Shown here piece by piece: positions 35,342 through 44,066 of a DNA stretch of 64,000 nt (within the stretch, counting starts at the first letter, position 1; each line of letters starts with the position of its first letter). The DNA comes from UBA9611 sp965237595 (GTDB lineage Bacteria > Chloroflexota > Dehalococcoidia > Lucifugimonadales > UBA3495). The notes under the pieces were generated by a model. It did no database searches and had not been told where the DNA came from. It saw only the letters and a list, made by a program, of their open reading frames with translations. Location: contig CBDEFY010000001.1 of assembly GCA_965237595.1 (NCBI GenBank), positions 186,001 to 250,000 of the forward strand, written 5' to 3'. The position numbers and the translations under genes were made by a program.

Positions 35342-36286
35342 CTACCTGAGGAGCCTGGCCACGCTTTTGGCGTTGAAAAGCATCATGTCGATATAGCTGG
35401 CCACCTCGCCGTCCAGGACGTCGGAATAGATGATCCCAATCTCGATGCCTGCTTCTTCCGCCGCGTTTTTCATCAGACCGGAGCGAAATTGGGGCTCGGC
35501 AAAGACCGCCGGTATACCCTGGTCCCGGACCTGTTCTAGGATCTCGACCACCGGACCGGGAGTGACCTGGCTGGCGTCGCTGGGCACGAAGGCAGTGGCC
35601 TCCCAACCGTAACGCCGGGCGAAGTGGCCAAAGGCATCGTGGAAAGTGATTAGGTGACGGCGAGATGCGTCGACCGTGTTGAGGGTGCTGGCAATGTCGA
35701 AATCCAGCTTGGTCAACTCTTCCTCGTACAAATCGAAATTTGCCCGGTAGACAGCGGCGTTCCCCGGATCGGCGGCAATCAGCCCCTCCTTGATTACTCC
35801 CACGTACTTCACGGTGAACACCGGGTTTTGCCAAAAATGGGGGTCTGCTTCCTCCGATTCCAGCAGCGCGCCCGAGTCCAGGAGCGGCCTGGCGGCCACC
35901 ACGTGCACCGCAGCATCGGTCAGCGAGCCTTGGACCACCGGTTTCAGGAATCCGTCCAGCCCACCGCCGTTGGAAACCACCAAGGCGGCGCGGCTGATGG
36001 CCACGCTGTCGGCCGGCGTGCTTTGAAACGAATGCACCTCGGCTCCCGGCGGCACCAGGGCCGTCACCTCCACCAAGTCACCTCCCACGTTCCTGACCAA
36101 GTCTGCCAGCAGGGCAGTCGTCGTCACCACCGGCAGCGCGTTGCCGTTGGTGGCTTGGGCCGGCTGAGAAGAGTCGCAGGCCGAGGCCAGCAGAAGCAGG
36201 ACGATCAGTGCCGGGAACGCCAGCGGGTTTTTGTGGAGGTGGGTGCTCCTCCACCCGGCCCTCCCGTTGCTTAGTCCTAGTATCAT
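35342..36286 (-). CDS. Metal ABC transporter substrate-binding lipoprotein (ZnuA/MntC-like), second locus
   Basis: A 314-residue receptor with a signal segment and lipobox LLASAC (about residue 36). Likely metal ligands are His in AEVHSFQSTP, His in DPHFWQNP, His in TFHDAFGHFARRYG plus Glu in FAEPQFRS and Asp in IYSDVLDG. The ligand pattern and the lack of a long His loop are typical of Mn/Zn/Fe cluster A-I receptors. ATG 36286 has no clear Shine-Dalgarno; a later start cannot be ruled out. A candidate operator (36299-36315) lies just upstream. Confidence 0.9.
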   Translation of the reverse strand: MILGLSNGRAGWRSTHLHKNPLAFPALIVLLLLASACDSSQPAQATNGNALPVVTTTALLADLVRNVGGDLVEVTALVPPGAEVHSFQSTPADSVAISRAALVVSNGGGLDGFLKPVVQGSLTDAAVHVVAARPLLDSGALLESEEADPHFWQNPVFTVKYVGVIKEGLIAADPGNAAVYRANFDLYEEELTKLDFDIASTLNTVDASRRHLITFHDAFGHFARRYGWEATAFVPSDASQVTPGPVVEILEQVRDQGIPAVFAEPQFRSGLMKNAAEEAGIEIGIIYSDVLDGEVASYIDMMLFNAKSVARLLR

Positions 36287-36298
36287 ATTAGATTAGTT

Positions 36299-36315
36299 TT
36301 GAGATTAAGTATCAA
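36299..36315 (-). promoter_or_regulatory. Candidate Fur-family operator before the second znuA
   Basis: TTGAGATTAAGTATCAA, an imperfect 17-bp palindrome (6 of 8 pairs). It contains GAGATTAAGTATC, matched by GAGACCAAGTATC upstream of the fur gene (36790-36802). A further AGTATCA lies over the znuA start. Confidence 0.5.
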
Positions 36316-36333
36316 TAGGGGCAAAAAAAGAGA

Positions 36334-36777
36334 TTAGACCGCCGCCAGTTCACTGGTGCTGCATGACCGGCAGCGTCCGTAGACCTCCAGCCAGTGGCCG
36401 CTCAATTCAAACCCGTGGGTGGCTGAAGTCTGTTGCAGCAGGTCCTCGATGTCACAGCCAAGCAGGTCCTGGGAGGACCCGCATTCAACACACAGCAGAT
36501 GGTGATGGTGTCCCCGGTGGCTCAACTGGTAGTGGAGATCGCCGTCCTCCAGCAGCACCCGGCAGAGCACTCCCATCTCCACCAACAGCTTGAGAGAACG
36601 GAAGATGGTGGCCCGGCCCAGAGAGGGCAACTGCCGCCTAAGGTCTTCGGCGGTGAAGTGTTTGTTGTGGTTGGCGACCGCCTGGGCCACTGCCCGCCGG
36701 GGCGAGGTGGACCGGTAGCCCTGCTCTTCCAGGGTCTCCAACAGTTGTTCGGCCAGGGCGTTTACCCGTTTGCGCAT
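36334..36777 (-). CDS. Fur family transcriptional regulator, second locus
   Basis: A 147-residue metalloregulator. GYRSTSPRRAVAQAVANHNKHF and the recognition helix LGRATIFRSLKLLVEMG form the winged helix. Metal-site residues appear in LSHRGHHHHLLC, and the structural Cys pairs are CVEC and CRSC. It is the first gene of the fur-znuA-znuC-znuB run and most likely controls it. The recognition helix (RATIFRSL) differs from the paralogue at 4235 (DIATVYRTL), so each regulator probably reads its own operator. Confidence 0.92.
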   Translation of the reverse strand: MRKRVNALAEQLLETLEEQGYRSTSPRRAVAQAVANHNKHFTAEDLRRQLPSLGRATIFRSLKLLVEMGVLCRVLLEDGDLHYQLSHRGHHHHLLCVECGSSQDLLGCDIEDLLQQTSATHGFELSGHWLEVYGRCRSCSTSELAAV

Positions 36778-36786
36778 CTGATCCTT

Positions 36787-36806
36787 AATGAGACCAAGTA
36801 TCTATT
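36787..36806 (-). promoter_or_regulatory. Candidate Fur-family operator before the second fur gene
   Basis: AATGAGACCAAGTATCTATT lies 10-29 bp before the start codon and shares GAGA..AAGTATC with the site at 36299-36315. The arms GAGAC/GTATC pair at four of five positions. Confidence 0.45.
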
Positions 36807-36898
36807 ACTGAATGACTCTATCACAGGGGGGCTGGGGAGTCAATTTGGCGCAAAGACCGGCTTGTAGGTCGGACCTATCGGTCGGATAGGAAGGGCGC

Positions 36899-37387
36899 CT
36901 ATTCCAGGTGCCAGGTATCTCCGGCGGGAGGCCAGGGGTTGTCATCCGCCAGCACCTGAGACAGTTGGGTGAAAGCCCCCTTCATTCCAGCTGGATGGAG
37001 CCAGATGCTGTGGAAGCCCAGGTTGATGTAGTTGGGGGTCACTCGGGAAGAGGTGTAGCGGGCTTCCTGTCCTTTCAGATGGTCGTCCATGGCCAGGGAA
37101 TCTTCAATCTCGTAGATTGTCAGGTAAATGCCCTCGCCGTGCCGCTCCAAGAACCGGGCCGAGGGGGCGTCGCTGCCGGTGGGCTGGGCCAGTTCGATGA
37201 AGGTATTCTCGCCGGTCCGTGGGCCGTTCAACGGAAGGACCGCTATCTCCAGGTCGGTGAAGCTTACTTGAAAGCGTTTGGTTGCCGTTATCCCGAACAT
37301 CTCTCCCCAGCGGTTGACCGCGTCGTCTAGGTCCCGGACCAAAACCGCCATCTGACGTATCTGTTTGGTTAATGGCTTGCGGTCCAA
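36899..37387 (-). CDS. VOC domain protein (second half of a tandem VOC gene)
   Basis: A 162-residue VOC (methylmalonyl-CoA-epimerase-like) domain: RQMAVLVRDLDDAVNRWGEMFG at the start, IAVLPLNG and TFIELAQPT, and a C-terminal GFHSIWLHPAGMKGAFTQL. Upstream, in the same frame, the sequence reads EIIEVTGGDNPWPAAGPNWQDL, which is the end of a first VOC domain, so it was originally one two-domain protein of about 308 residues. The ORF begins at ATG 37387 within that linker and could be made alone, though no strong Shine-Dalgarno is seen. Confidence 0.8.
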   Translation of the reverse strand: MDRKPLTKQIRQMAVLVRDLDDAVNRWGEMFGITATKRFQVSFTDLEIAVLPLNGPRTGENTFIELAQPTGSDAPSARFLERHGEGIYLTIYEIEDSLAMDDHLKGQEARYTSSRVTPNYINLGFHSIWLHPAGMKGAFTQLSQVLADDNPWPPAGDTWHLE

Positions 37388-37834
37388 GTCCTGCCAATTC
37401 GGCCCGGCAGCGGGCCAGGGGTTATCGCCGCCGGTGACCTCGATGATCTCCTAAGAAAGCGCCGTTGGCCGATGACGGGTGGACGAAGGCGTGGCGGTAT
37501 TCGCCCGTTGGCGGTTCTTCCGATAGCCTTACGCCCATGGATTTCAGATGAGGGATGAGGCGGTCGTAGTCCCGGGTCTCGAAAATCAGCAGATAGGGGG
37601 CTTCCCCGCGCCGCTCCAGATACCGGCCGGCGGAGGAGTTGCCGTTGGTTGGTTGGTTGGTTGCAACAGTTCGATGAAGGTGCCGTTGCCCGCCGGGAGT
37701 ACGGCATTACGGAGGCCGTAGCGGCTAAGGTCCTCGGAGTGGCACGACTCCATGCCCAGGTACCGCCGGTACAGGTTTTTTCCGTCCTCCAGGTCCTTGA
37801 CCAAGAACGCCACTTGGCGAAGCTTTTCCAGCAT
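37388..37834 (-). pseudogene. First VOC domain of the tandem gene, frameshifted by repeat expansion
   Basis: Starts MLEKLRQVAFLVKDLEDGKNLY and runs to ELLQPTN, then meets five tandem CAAC units (37644-37663). Three units would keep the frame and match the second domain residue for residue (QPTNGNSSAGRYLERRG against QPTGSDAPSARFLERHG). Two extra units (8 bp) shift it to a stop at 37586. A second lesion, one extra base at about 37451 (AFLxEIIEV), returns the frame to that of the second domain. Without these 9 bases the whole gene is 308 residues. Confidence 0.8.
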
Positions 37835-37940
37835 TTAACTACCTGACCTGGGTTGGATTGGATGTCTGCTTGGGGCTAATGGGCCTAATAAAAACACGGT
37901 GAGCCGCTTGTCTGAAAGGTCTGCTCGGGAAGAGCCCGGC

Positions 37941-38378
37941 TCATGAAAACGCGGCGAGCCGCCGGCGCTCTAGGGCAACTATGGCCTTGCCGCCCACGTA
38001 GCGTTCGCCCTCGGTGCCGGTCATCAGAATGTCGCATTCCACCAGATTTTCGCCACCTTCTTCCCGCAGGTCGGTGATGGTGGCTGCCAGGGTCAGAGCC
38101 CGGTTGTGGGGCACCGGCTGCCGGAACACTAGGTCCAAGTCTTTGATGGAGCCGGGGCCGCCCCATTCAGTGAGCAGTTGGGCCATCATCGCCATCGCCA
38201 TGATACCGGGGACAATGGTGCCGGGCATGCCCGCCTTGGCTGCGGCCTCGGCGTCGGTGAAACGGTTGGGTTTGGGGGCGTCCCAGACATCGCAGAAATT
38301 CGCCACGTCCTCGTCGGTGGCGACCTTCTCCACGGGTCCGATTTCGTCACCCAGTTCTATTTCATCGAAATAGGGCAA
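37941..38378 (-). CDS. MaoC-like hotdog-fold dehydratase domain protein
   Basis: A 145-residue single hotdog protein: FDEIELGDEIGPVEKVATDEDVANFCDVW at the start, then IVPGIMAMAMMAQLLTEWGG along the central hotdog helix, and FRQPVPHNRALTLAATIT. The D-x(4)-H hydratase motif is not clear, so it may be a non-catalytic or thioesterase-like partner. It forms a pair with the related protein at 38480; such pairs can make a heterodimeric enoyl-CoA hydratase. Confidence 0.75.
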   Translation of the reverse strand: MPYFDEIELGDEIGPVEKVATDEDVANFCDVWDAPKPNRFTDAEAAAKAGMPGTIVPGIMAMAMMAQLLTEWGGPGSIKDLDLVFRQPVPHNRALTLAATITDLREEGGENLVECDILMTGTEGERYVGGKAIVALERRRLAAFS

Positions 38379-38479
38379 TATATTTTCTCAGTGGAACCGC
38401 TAATTTTCCGGATTGATTTCCCTGTCCTTATACTTGGCGGCTGTCCAGCTATTCTCCGTTCAAGACGCCGCTGTGCGGC

Positions 38480-38929
38480 TCACTCGCGTTTGGCGAACGA
38501 CTCTTGGACCTCGGCCACAACCTGTCCGTCCTGATTGCTGAATGTGGTCTCCCAAACGACGAACACCATGGTACCGGACCGCCCGGTCTTGGCGTAGACG
38601 TCTTTCAGGTGCGACGACGCGGTCAGTTGGTCACCGGCGTACACCGGAGCTTTCGGCTCTACCCGTTGGCCGGCGTGCATCTGGGTCCGGCCGAACTTTA
38701 ACTTCACGTCGGGCAGGGACACCTGGCGGACCAGGATGCAACACAGGGTCGGTGGGGCGATCCTCCCGCGGTACCCGGCTTCCTTGGCCTCATCGTCGGA
38801 ACGGAACGCAGGGCCGGTCTCCCCGACGCTGCTGTTGGCCCGGTCTATGATCTCGTTGGTGATTTCGAAGGGACCGGCCCTGTGTTCCATTCCGTAGAGG
38901 GACCGGTCGTATTCCAATTCCATGGCCAT
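38480..38929 (-). CDS. FAS1/MaoC N-terminal-type dehydratase domain protein
   Basis: A 149-residue hotdog protein of the MaoC_dehydrat_N type: PFEITNEIIDRANSSVGETGPAF, then GRIAPPTLCCILVRQVSLPDVK and HAGQRVEPKAPVYAGDQLTASSHLKDVY. ATG 38929 follows AAGGAG by eight bases; the frame opens at 38956. Together with the downstream single hotdog protein it probably forms one two-subunit hydratase acting on a CoA-thioester. The pathway is unknown. Confidence 0.8.
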   Translation of the reverse strand: MAMELEYDRSLYGMEHRAGPFEITNEIIDRANSSVGETGPAFRSDDEAKEAGYRGRIAPPTLCCILVRQVSLPDVKLKFGRTQMHAGQRVEPKAPVYAGDQLTASSHLKDVYAKTGRSGTMVFVVWETTFSNQDGQVVAEVQESFAKRE

Positions 38930-38995
38930 GGGATTGTCTCCTTGAATCTTAGACACGCGATCTGGGAAACGCGCCGTATCATAGGAACGCTCCGC

Positions 38996-39748
38996 TCAGG
39001 GGGAAGCGCCGTTAACGATGTCCTCCAGCCAAACGGGCTGAAATTCCTTGCCGAGCAGGGCGTCGACCAGATCGCTCTCGGTCTTTATCTCCGCTTTGAA
39101 GTCGGTCATGCAAGTGGCGATGTGGCTGGTCAGGTGGGCGTCGCTGCCGCCGATGCCCAGCAGGTTGTGAGTCCGGCAAAGTTCTTCGGCCCGCTCATTT
39201 TCGCCCTGGCGGCTCCCGCCGTTCAAGCGTTCAACAATCTCTACGTCTTCGAAGGACTCCCCTTGGGCGATGTAGTCGGTCAGGCCGATGCCGAAGCGGC
39301 CGGGGTGGGCGGGGAGGGCGATGGCGTTGTGCTGCCGGGCCGCCTGCATCAGGACCCTGGCGTCCATGCGGACGTCGGAGAAGTCAATCTTCTGCGTCAG
39401 CGCCTGGGTGACGCCGTAGACCAGGAAGTGCCCGTAGCGGGTGTCCAACTCGGAGCCCTTGAGGACCAACACGTCGTACTGTTCGGCCAGGGCGGAATAG
39501 TCCATGTCAAAGTCGAACTTTCGGTGCTCGGTGAGCACGATGCCGTCGACAGTGTGTCCCCGGTTCCGCAGCACTTGGATCCATTTCACGTACTGTTCCA
39601 CCGTGGCCCGGGAGTCGTCGGACGACACCGAATGGCTATGCATGTCCAGGTACAAGTTTAGGAAATTCCCCCAAAGCTGAAGTGGCCCGGGCCCCGTTGG
39701 CTCCGCCTGGGAAATGCGCCCCGGAAGCCCGGCGAGAGTCTGGGACAA
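38996..39748 (-). CDS. PHP-domain metal-dependent phosphoesterase
   Basis: A 250-residue PHP protein. The metal-binding motifs are DMHSHSVSSDD (motif I), VLTEHRKFDFD (motif II), GSELDTRYGHFLVYG, LPAHPGRFG (motif III-like) and GIGGSDAHLTSH (motif IV). The first ~30 residues before the PHP domain look non-conserved, so translation may begin later than 39748, close to 39658 or 39643. The activity is probably hydrolysis of a phosphoester; substrate unknown. It lies just downstream of rnpB on the same strand. Confidence 0.85.
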   Translation of the reverse strand: MSQTLAGLPGRISQAEPTGPGPLQLWGNFLNLYLDMHSHSVSSDDSRATVEQYVKWIQVLRNRGHTVDGIVLTEHRKFDFDMDYSALAEQYDVLVLKGSELDTRYGHFLVYGVTQALTQKIDFSDVRMDARVLMQAARQHNAIALPAHPGRFGIGLTDYIAQGESFEDVEIVERLNGGSRQGENERAEELCRTHNLLGIGGSDAHLTSHIATCMTDFKAEIKTESDLVDALLGKEFQPVWLEDIVNGASP

Positions 39749-39859
39749 TCATAATAGTTGCCACCGGAATCATCAACCGCTTGGCCGGATTTCGTATTCC
39801 GGCTACCCCGGATGCGGACGGCAAAGGCCCCCGGTGATTAGATTGATAGAGTGAGTGTG

Positions 39860-40300
39860 ATTGGAGGGGTACCGCAGACCTGTAAGCCGGGTTCTGTATC
39901 CTTCCTGGTGAGGAAGAACGGTGACCATCTATCTAGCCCTTCCGCCCGCGTTTAAGCCGGCGGGAGTCCGCTTTTGGCGGAGCGACGTTGCCGCCGCGGT
40001 CAAGCAGCCAACCCGGGGACGGGCCGGGCGCCCATGTCCCCCTATTTGGCCTTGCTCCAGGTGGGGTTTAGCCGCCGCTGCGTCACCGCAGACGGCCGGA
40101 CGCTCTTACCGTCCGATTTCACCCTTGCCCCGACAGGTCGGGGCGGTATGTTTCTGTGCCACTTTCCGTCCCCGATTCCGGCGAACCGGTCATCGGGGCC
40201 TGGGCGTTACCCAGCACCCTGCCCAGAGGAGCCCGGACTTTCCTCCCTCCTTCCTCAAGGGGAAGGACGGCGGTCACCCGGTCTGCATTGCCCTCCGATT
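39860..40300 (-). ncRNA. rnpB: RNase P RNA (bacterial type A)
   Basis: The catalytic RNA of RNase P. On the minus strand the 5' half has GAGGAAAGTCCGGGCTCC, followed by GGGTGCTGGGTAACGCCC, and the 3' end has ACAGAACCCGGCTTACAGG, all universal rnpB signatures. Helix P1 is formed by GGAGGG plus GCAGACC near 40280-40296 with GGTCTGC plus CCCCTCC near 39863-39881. The total of about 435 nt is typical of type A. Ends are accurate to a few bases. ORFs overlapping it on both strands are spurious. Confidence 0.96.
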
Positions 40301-40371
40301 CGCACTCTAGCATAGGGCCTATATAGGGTCAATCGAGCAGAGATTCGGCCCCGGCCCGGTGAGAGAAGATC

Positions 40372-40404
40372 GCAAAAAGAAAATGGCCGGTACTACCGGC
40401 CATT
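40372..40404 (-). terminator. Rho-independent terminator after the zinc-ribbon gene
   Basis: On the minus strand AATGGCCGG-TAGTA-CCGGCCATT (40382-40404) is followed by TTTTCTTTTTG. A strong stem plus U-tract, separating the 40451 gene from rnpB. Confidence 0.85.
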
Positions 40405-40450
40405 CGTGTGGTCTGATTCAGATTTGCTTTCCCAGAGCTTATGATGAAGC

Positions 40451-41152
40451 TTAGCTTAGAAAGAGCATCCGGCCGCAACTGCTGCAGAGCACGGTCTGGC
40501 GTCCGCTGCGGACACTTTGCTGTTGGTGGGTGGGGAGGGACATCCGGCAACCCTGGCAGAGACCCCGTTCCACTCTGGCCACAGCCAAGCCGCCCTTGGA
40601 TTTTCTCAGTGTCTCGTAATGCTGGAGCGATGCGGGGTCCAAGCCCTCCGTTAACTTTGACCGCTGGCCCTCTATTCCGGCCAGCTTTTCGTTCAGTTCC
40701 TTGATTGCCGCTTGCAATTCGGCCTGGCGGTTCTCCCAAGCTATCCGGGCTTCGTCTATCTTGGTCTCCAACTCGCTCTTCCTGTCATGCGCTTCTTCGA
40801 TCCGCTCAGTAATCTCCGAAAGGGCTTTCTCGTGCCGTTCGACCAACTGGCGGACGTTGGAGGCTTCCCGCTCGAGGGGTTCCAGGTCTCGCGGGTTGGT
40901 GATCTCACCGCCGTATAGTTGAGAGTTGAGGCTTTCAGACCGCTCTTTCTGAGTTTCCGCCTTCAATTTGGTGGCCTTTTGCTGGAGTTCGGACTCTTGG
41001 AGCCATTCGGCGTCCCGTTCCAGTTCCGATTCCAGATTTCCCAGCGTGTCGCCGTTGTTTAGCTCATGTTCTGCTTTGTCCCGCTCGATCTGTACACGGT
41101 CCAGAATGATGTCCAATTCCTGAAGCGCAAACATTTGCCTAACGGTAGTCAT
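40451..41152 (-). CDS. C4-type zinc-ribbon protein with long coiled coil (CT398/PF02591-like)
   Basis: A 233-residue protein: a long alpha-helical coiled coil (residues about 5-175, rich in E/K/R/L) followed by the zinc ribbon GLCQGCRMSLP and VLCSSCGRMLFLS. Members of this family are widespread bacterial proteins of unclear role, often thought to bind nucleic acid or assist assemblies. ATG 41152 has AAGGA eight bases upstream; the frame extends to 41194 without support. It precedes rnpB on the same strand but is separated from it by a terminator. Confidence 0.87.
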   Translation of the reverse strand: MTTVRQMFALQELDIILDRVQIERDKAEHELNNGDTLGNLESELERDAEWLQESELQQKATKLKAETQKERSESLNSQLYGGEITNPRDLEPLEREASNVRQLVERHEKALSEITERIEEAHDRKSELETKIDEARIAWENRQAELQAAIKELNEKLAGIEGQRSKLTEGLDPASLQHYETLRKSKGGLAVARVERGLCQGCRMSLPTHQQQSVRSGRQTVLCSSCGRMLFLS

Positions 41153-41425
41153 CAACGCCGTCCTTGCATCTGTACCATTCGTTCCCGCCGTCACAACCTA
41201 TTCGATTCTAGGAATCGATGGCCCCGTTGTCAAATGTGCCGGCCCCTGTCCGCAGCAGGGCCAAGCACGGCGGATTTGCTGAGGAGGCGCCAATCTCGGC
41301 AGATTCGCCCCTTGTTTCTTGGTCCCTTTAGCCAACATAATCTTTGCCGTGATGACTCGGGTAAGATTCCAGGACCGGTACGGGTGGGCCGGGCCGGCCC
41401 GGCGAAACCCAGGTGGGCCAGAGCG

Positions 41426-42679
41426 ATGAGGGTCCTTCATTTTTCCGACCTGCATATCGGGGTCGAGAACTACGGCCGCGTTGACCCGGAGACCGGACTT
41501 TCCACCCGGTTGGGGGATTTTCTTTATTCCCTGGACCAAGTTGTGGAGTTTGCCCTGGCCGGAGGCGTTGATTTGGTGTTGCTGGCTGGGGACGCGTACA
41601 AAGGCCGGGACCCAACCCAGACCCACCAGCGGGAATTCGCCAAACGGCTGAACCGGTTGTCCCAAGCGGGCATACCCACGTTTCTATTGGTGGGGAACCA
41701 CGACCTTCCCGCGGCATCCAGCCGGGCCACTGCGGTGGAAATATTCCCCACGCTGGAGGTCGCCAACATCTACGTGGGCAATAACTTAGAGACCTACAAC
41801 GTGGACACGCCGTCGGGGCCGCTGCAGATTTTGGCCGTTCCCTGGCCGCGGCGCAGCGCCATCCTCAGCCGCGAGGAGTCTCGAGGTCTTTCGATTGAGC
41901 AGGTGCGGCAGGCCCTGGAGGAACGGCTGACCGACGGAATCGAGATGAAGGCCCGGGAATTGGACCCGGACGTGCCGGCGATTCTCGCCGGGCACGTAAC
42001 GGTGAATGGGGCCACTGTCGGCACGGAACGCTCCATGATGTTGGGCCAGGACCACGTGCTTTTGGTTAGCGCATTGGACCGGCCCCAGGTCGAGTACGTC
42101 GCCTTGGGCCACATCCACAAACACCAGATATTGCGTCCCGATCCGCCCATGGTGGTCTACTCCGGAAGTCTGCAAAGGGTGGACTTCAGCGAGGAAGACG
42201 ACGAAAAGGGGTTCTGCGTCGTTGACCTGGACCCCGCGGCGCCCCAGGGCCAGCGGATGACCAATTTTGAATTCCACAAGTTGGACGCCCGGAATTTCGT
42301 GACGGTGGATGTGACGGTGGAACCCCAAGACGCCGACCCTACCGCTACGGTGGTCCGGGCGATTGCCCGTAAGGACATCACCGACGCCGTGGTCCGGGTG
42401 CGCATCTCCCTCCCAGCGGAGGCCGACGCCCACCTTAGGGAAACGGAGATCCGTGCGGCGTTGGAGCCGGCCCATTTTATCGCCTCCATCTCCCGGGAGG
42501 TGGCTGGTACCCGGCGGACCCGCATTTCTCCCACCGAGGGCGAAGACCTACAACCGATGCAGGCCTTGGGGCTTTACCTGGACAGCAGAAACATAGAAGG
42601 CGAGCGCCGGGAGGAGATTCTGAGGAAGGCCGAGGAATTAGTCGAGCTGGATTCGGGCCAAGTCGAAGAGACACAATAG
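41426..42679 (+). CDS. SbcD/Mre11-like DNA repair exonuclease (metallophosphoesterase)
   Basis: A 417-residue calcineurin-type nuclease. Motifs in order: MRVLHFSDLHIG (D-x-H), LLAGDAYKGRDP (G-D), VGNHDLPA (G-N-H-D), AGHVTVNG and GHIHKHQIL (G-H-x-H). This matches the Mre11/SbcD subunit, which pairs with SbcC in processing DNA ends. The SbcC ATPase is not in the window. The frame is open back to 41066, but ATG 41426 starts the conserved domain. It is divergent from the zinc-ribbon gene. Confidence 0.9.
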   Translation: MRVLHFSDLHIGVENYGRVDPETGLSTRLGDFLYSLDQVVEFALAGGVDLVLLAGDAYKGRDPTQTHQREFAKRLNRLSQAGIPTFLLVGNHDLPAASSRATAVEIFPTLEVANIYVGNNLETYNVDTPSGPLQILAVPWPRRSAILSREESRGLSIEQVRQALEERLTDGIEMKARELDPDVPAILAGHVTVNGATVGTERSMMLGQDHVLLVSALDRPQVEYVALGHIHKHQILRPDPPMVVYSGSLQRVDFSEEDDEKGFCVVDLDPAAPQGQRMTNFEFHKLDARNFVTVDVTVEPQDADPTATVVRAIARKDITDAVVRVRISLPAEADAHLRETEIRAALEPAHFIASISREVAGTRRTRISPTEGEDLQPMQALGLYLDSRNIEGERREEILRKAEELVELDSGQVEETQ

Positions 42680-42739
42680 GCCGGAGCGATCGGACCGGCT
42701 TGGCCACGGACTGATTGAATAGCGTGCGGGCGGCGGCCT

Positions 42740-43702
42740 TTAGACCAGTTTACGCGCCAAAGATTGCCGGCCGTCAATCAGTTCTTTGAATACTTCTTGG
42801 ACCGTGAGAATTTCGGAGATTAGGCCGGTGCCCGCGCCGGAGTAAGCAACCCCGGAGTCGAAGTCTCCTTCCAGAAACGCTGCTCTGGTCCGGTCGATGC
42901 CCAGTTCCTGCTCCCAGGCGGCCAGGTCGTCTCCCGGCCCTTCCAGGCCGGATTCTCTCATCTGCAACGCGATGCCCTGTTTCAGGACCCTGGTTGGCCA
43001 CCGGTCGCCGCCGACGACAATGGTGCCACTGTCGATGGCCGCCACCATCGCCGCCTTGTACTTCTTGTGGGAGATACATTCCTTGGTGGCTACAAACCGG
43101 GAGCCCATTTGCACGCCCATCGCCCCCAGAGCCATTGCGGCCACGTAGCCGCGAGAGTCCACGATTCCGCCGGAGGCAATCACCGGGATGGCAATCGAGC
43201 CCACAACCTGGGGCACTAACACCATTGTGGAAACCTTGTCTGAGCCCCGCAGACCACCGCCCTCAAAACCTTCGGCGATGACCATGTCGACTCCCTGCGC
43301 CTCCGCGCCCCGGGCATGCCGCACCGTCGACACTTGGTGGATGACTGTCATGCCGTGTTCTTTCAGTGTACCGGTGAACAGCGCCGGGCTGCCCCCATAG
43401 GTGACGGCGATGTTTATGCCCTCTTGGGCGGCGGCCTCTATGAATTGCTCGATCTGAGGGTGGGGTAGGTAGAAGGCGACGCCAAATGGCTTTTGGGTTA
43501 GCCGCTGCACCCGGCGGACCACCGCGTGAAGGTTGGCGACCAGGTCGCCACCCGGCTCGATCCCTGAGGTGGGGTGCAAGACGCCCAACCCACCGGCATT
43601 GGAGACCGCCGCGACCAATTCCGGGTTGGACACCCAGGGCAGTCCCGCCTGTAGGACTGGGTAGGCTATCCCAAGTGTGCTGCTAACCGGGGTGCGTTTC
43701 AT
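42740..43702 (-). CDS. Nitronate monooxygenase (2-nitropropane dioxygenase family)
   Basis: A 320-residue FMN-dependent TIM-barrel enzyme that oxidises alkyl nitronates or acts as an enoyl reductase relative. YPVLQAGLPWVSNPELVAAVSNAGGLGVLHP opens the barrel; GFEGGGLRG, PVIASGGIVDSRGYVAAMALGAMGVQMGSRF is the FMN-phosphate region. The active-site His position seen in class I enzymes is not certain here. No lesion is visible. It stands alone between the SbcD-like gene (convergent) and a gene-free gap. Confidence 0.87.
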   Translation of the reverse strand: MKRTPVSSTLGIAYPVLQAGLPWVSNPELVAAVSNAGGLGVLHPTSGIEPGGDLVANLHAVVRRVQRLTQKPFGVAFYLPHPQIEQFIEAAAQEGINIAVTYGGSPALFTGTLKEHGMTVIHQVSTVRHARGAEAQGVDMVIAEGFEGGGLRGSDKVSTMVLVPQVVGSIAIPVIASGGIVDSRGYVAAMALGAMGVQMGSRFVATKECISHKKYKAAMVAAIDSGTIVVGGDRWPTRVLKQGIALQMRESGLEGPGDDLAAWEQELGIDRTRAAFLEGDFDSGVAYSGAGTGLISEILTVQEVFKELIDGRQSLARKLV

Positions 43703-44066
43703 TTAATCAGCCCCACCAAGACCCTCTGACGTTTATCTTCACGCCAATCTCGAATCTTGGGGCGTGAGCGGCAATGCGTTACCGGATTTGCCGACCTTAA
43801 CCAGACCGGTCTCGAGGTTTGACCGATTGTACGGCCACGCCTGGGTGGTGTCAACTGAATCGGGATACCGACCCTCGGCATTTATCCCACGTGGCGCATC
43901 TTGGCGTATTTGGAGGCCGGCATTTTTGCTCCGCTTGACGGCCCAGAGCACGGTGTCTAAGTGGATGGCGGAAGACTGGCCCTTGAGCTGGCCCTGGGTT
44001 GGATCCGTTGGCCCAGTCAGCTAGAGCGGTTAGCATTAGAAATCCGACGTTCATATAATTTTTCCA
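43703..44066 (+). promoter_or_regulatory. Gene-free gap with -10 box for a leaderless start
   Basis: This 364-bp gap shows no convincing ORF. TATAAT at 44054-44059 lies only seven bases before the ATG at 44067, so the predicted transcript would start at or within a base or two of the start codon. The -35 region (TAGCAT near 44031) is weak. Confidence 0.5.

Noticed and set aside
39921..40315. Open frames on both strands at 39.9-40.3 kb
   Set aside because: They overlap a well-supported RNase P RNA with its P1 pairing and universal motifs, and they lack protein-like composition.
43703..44066. A small RNA or gene in the gap after nitronate monooxygenase
   Set aside because: No stable hairpin with T-run or supported ORF; only the promoter of the lipoprotein gene is evident.
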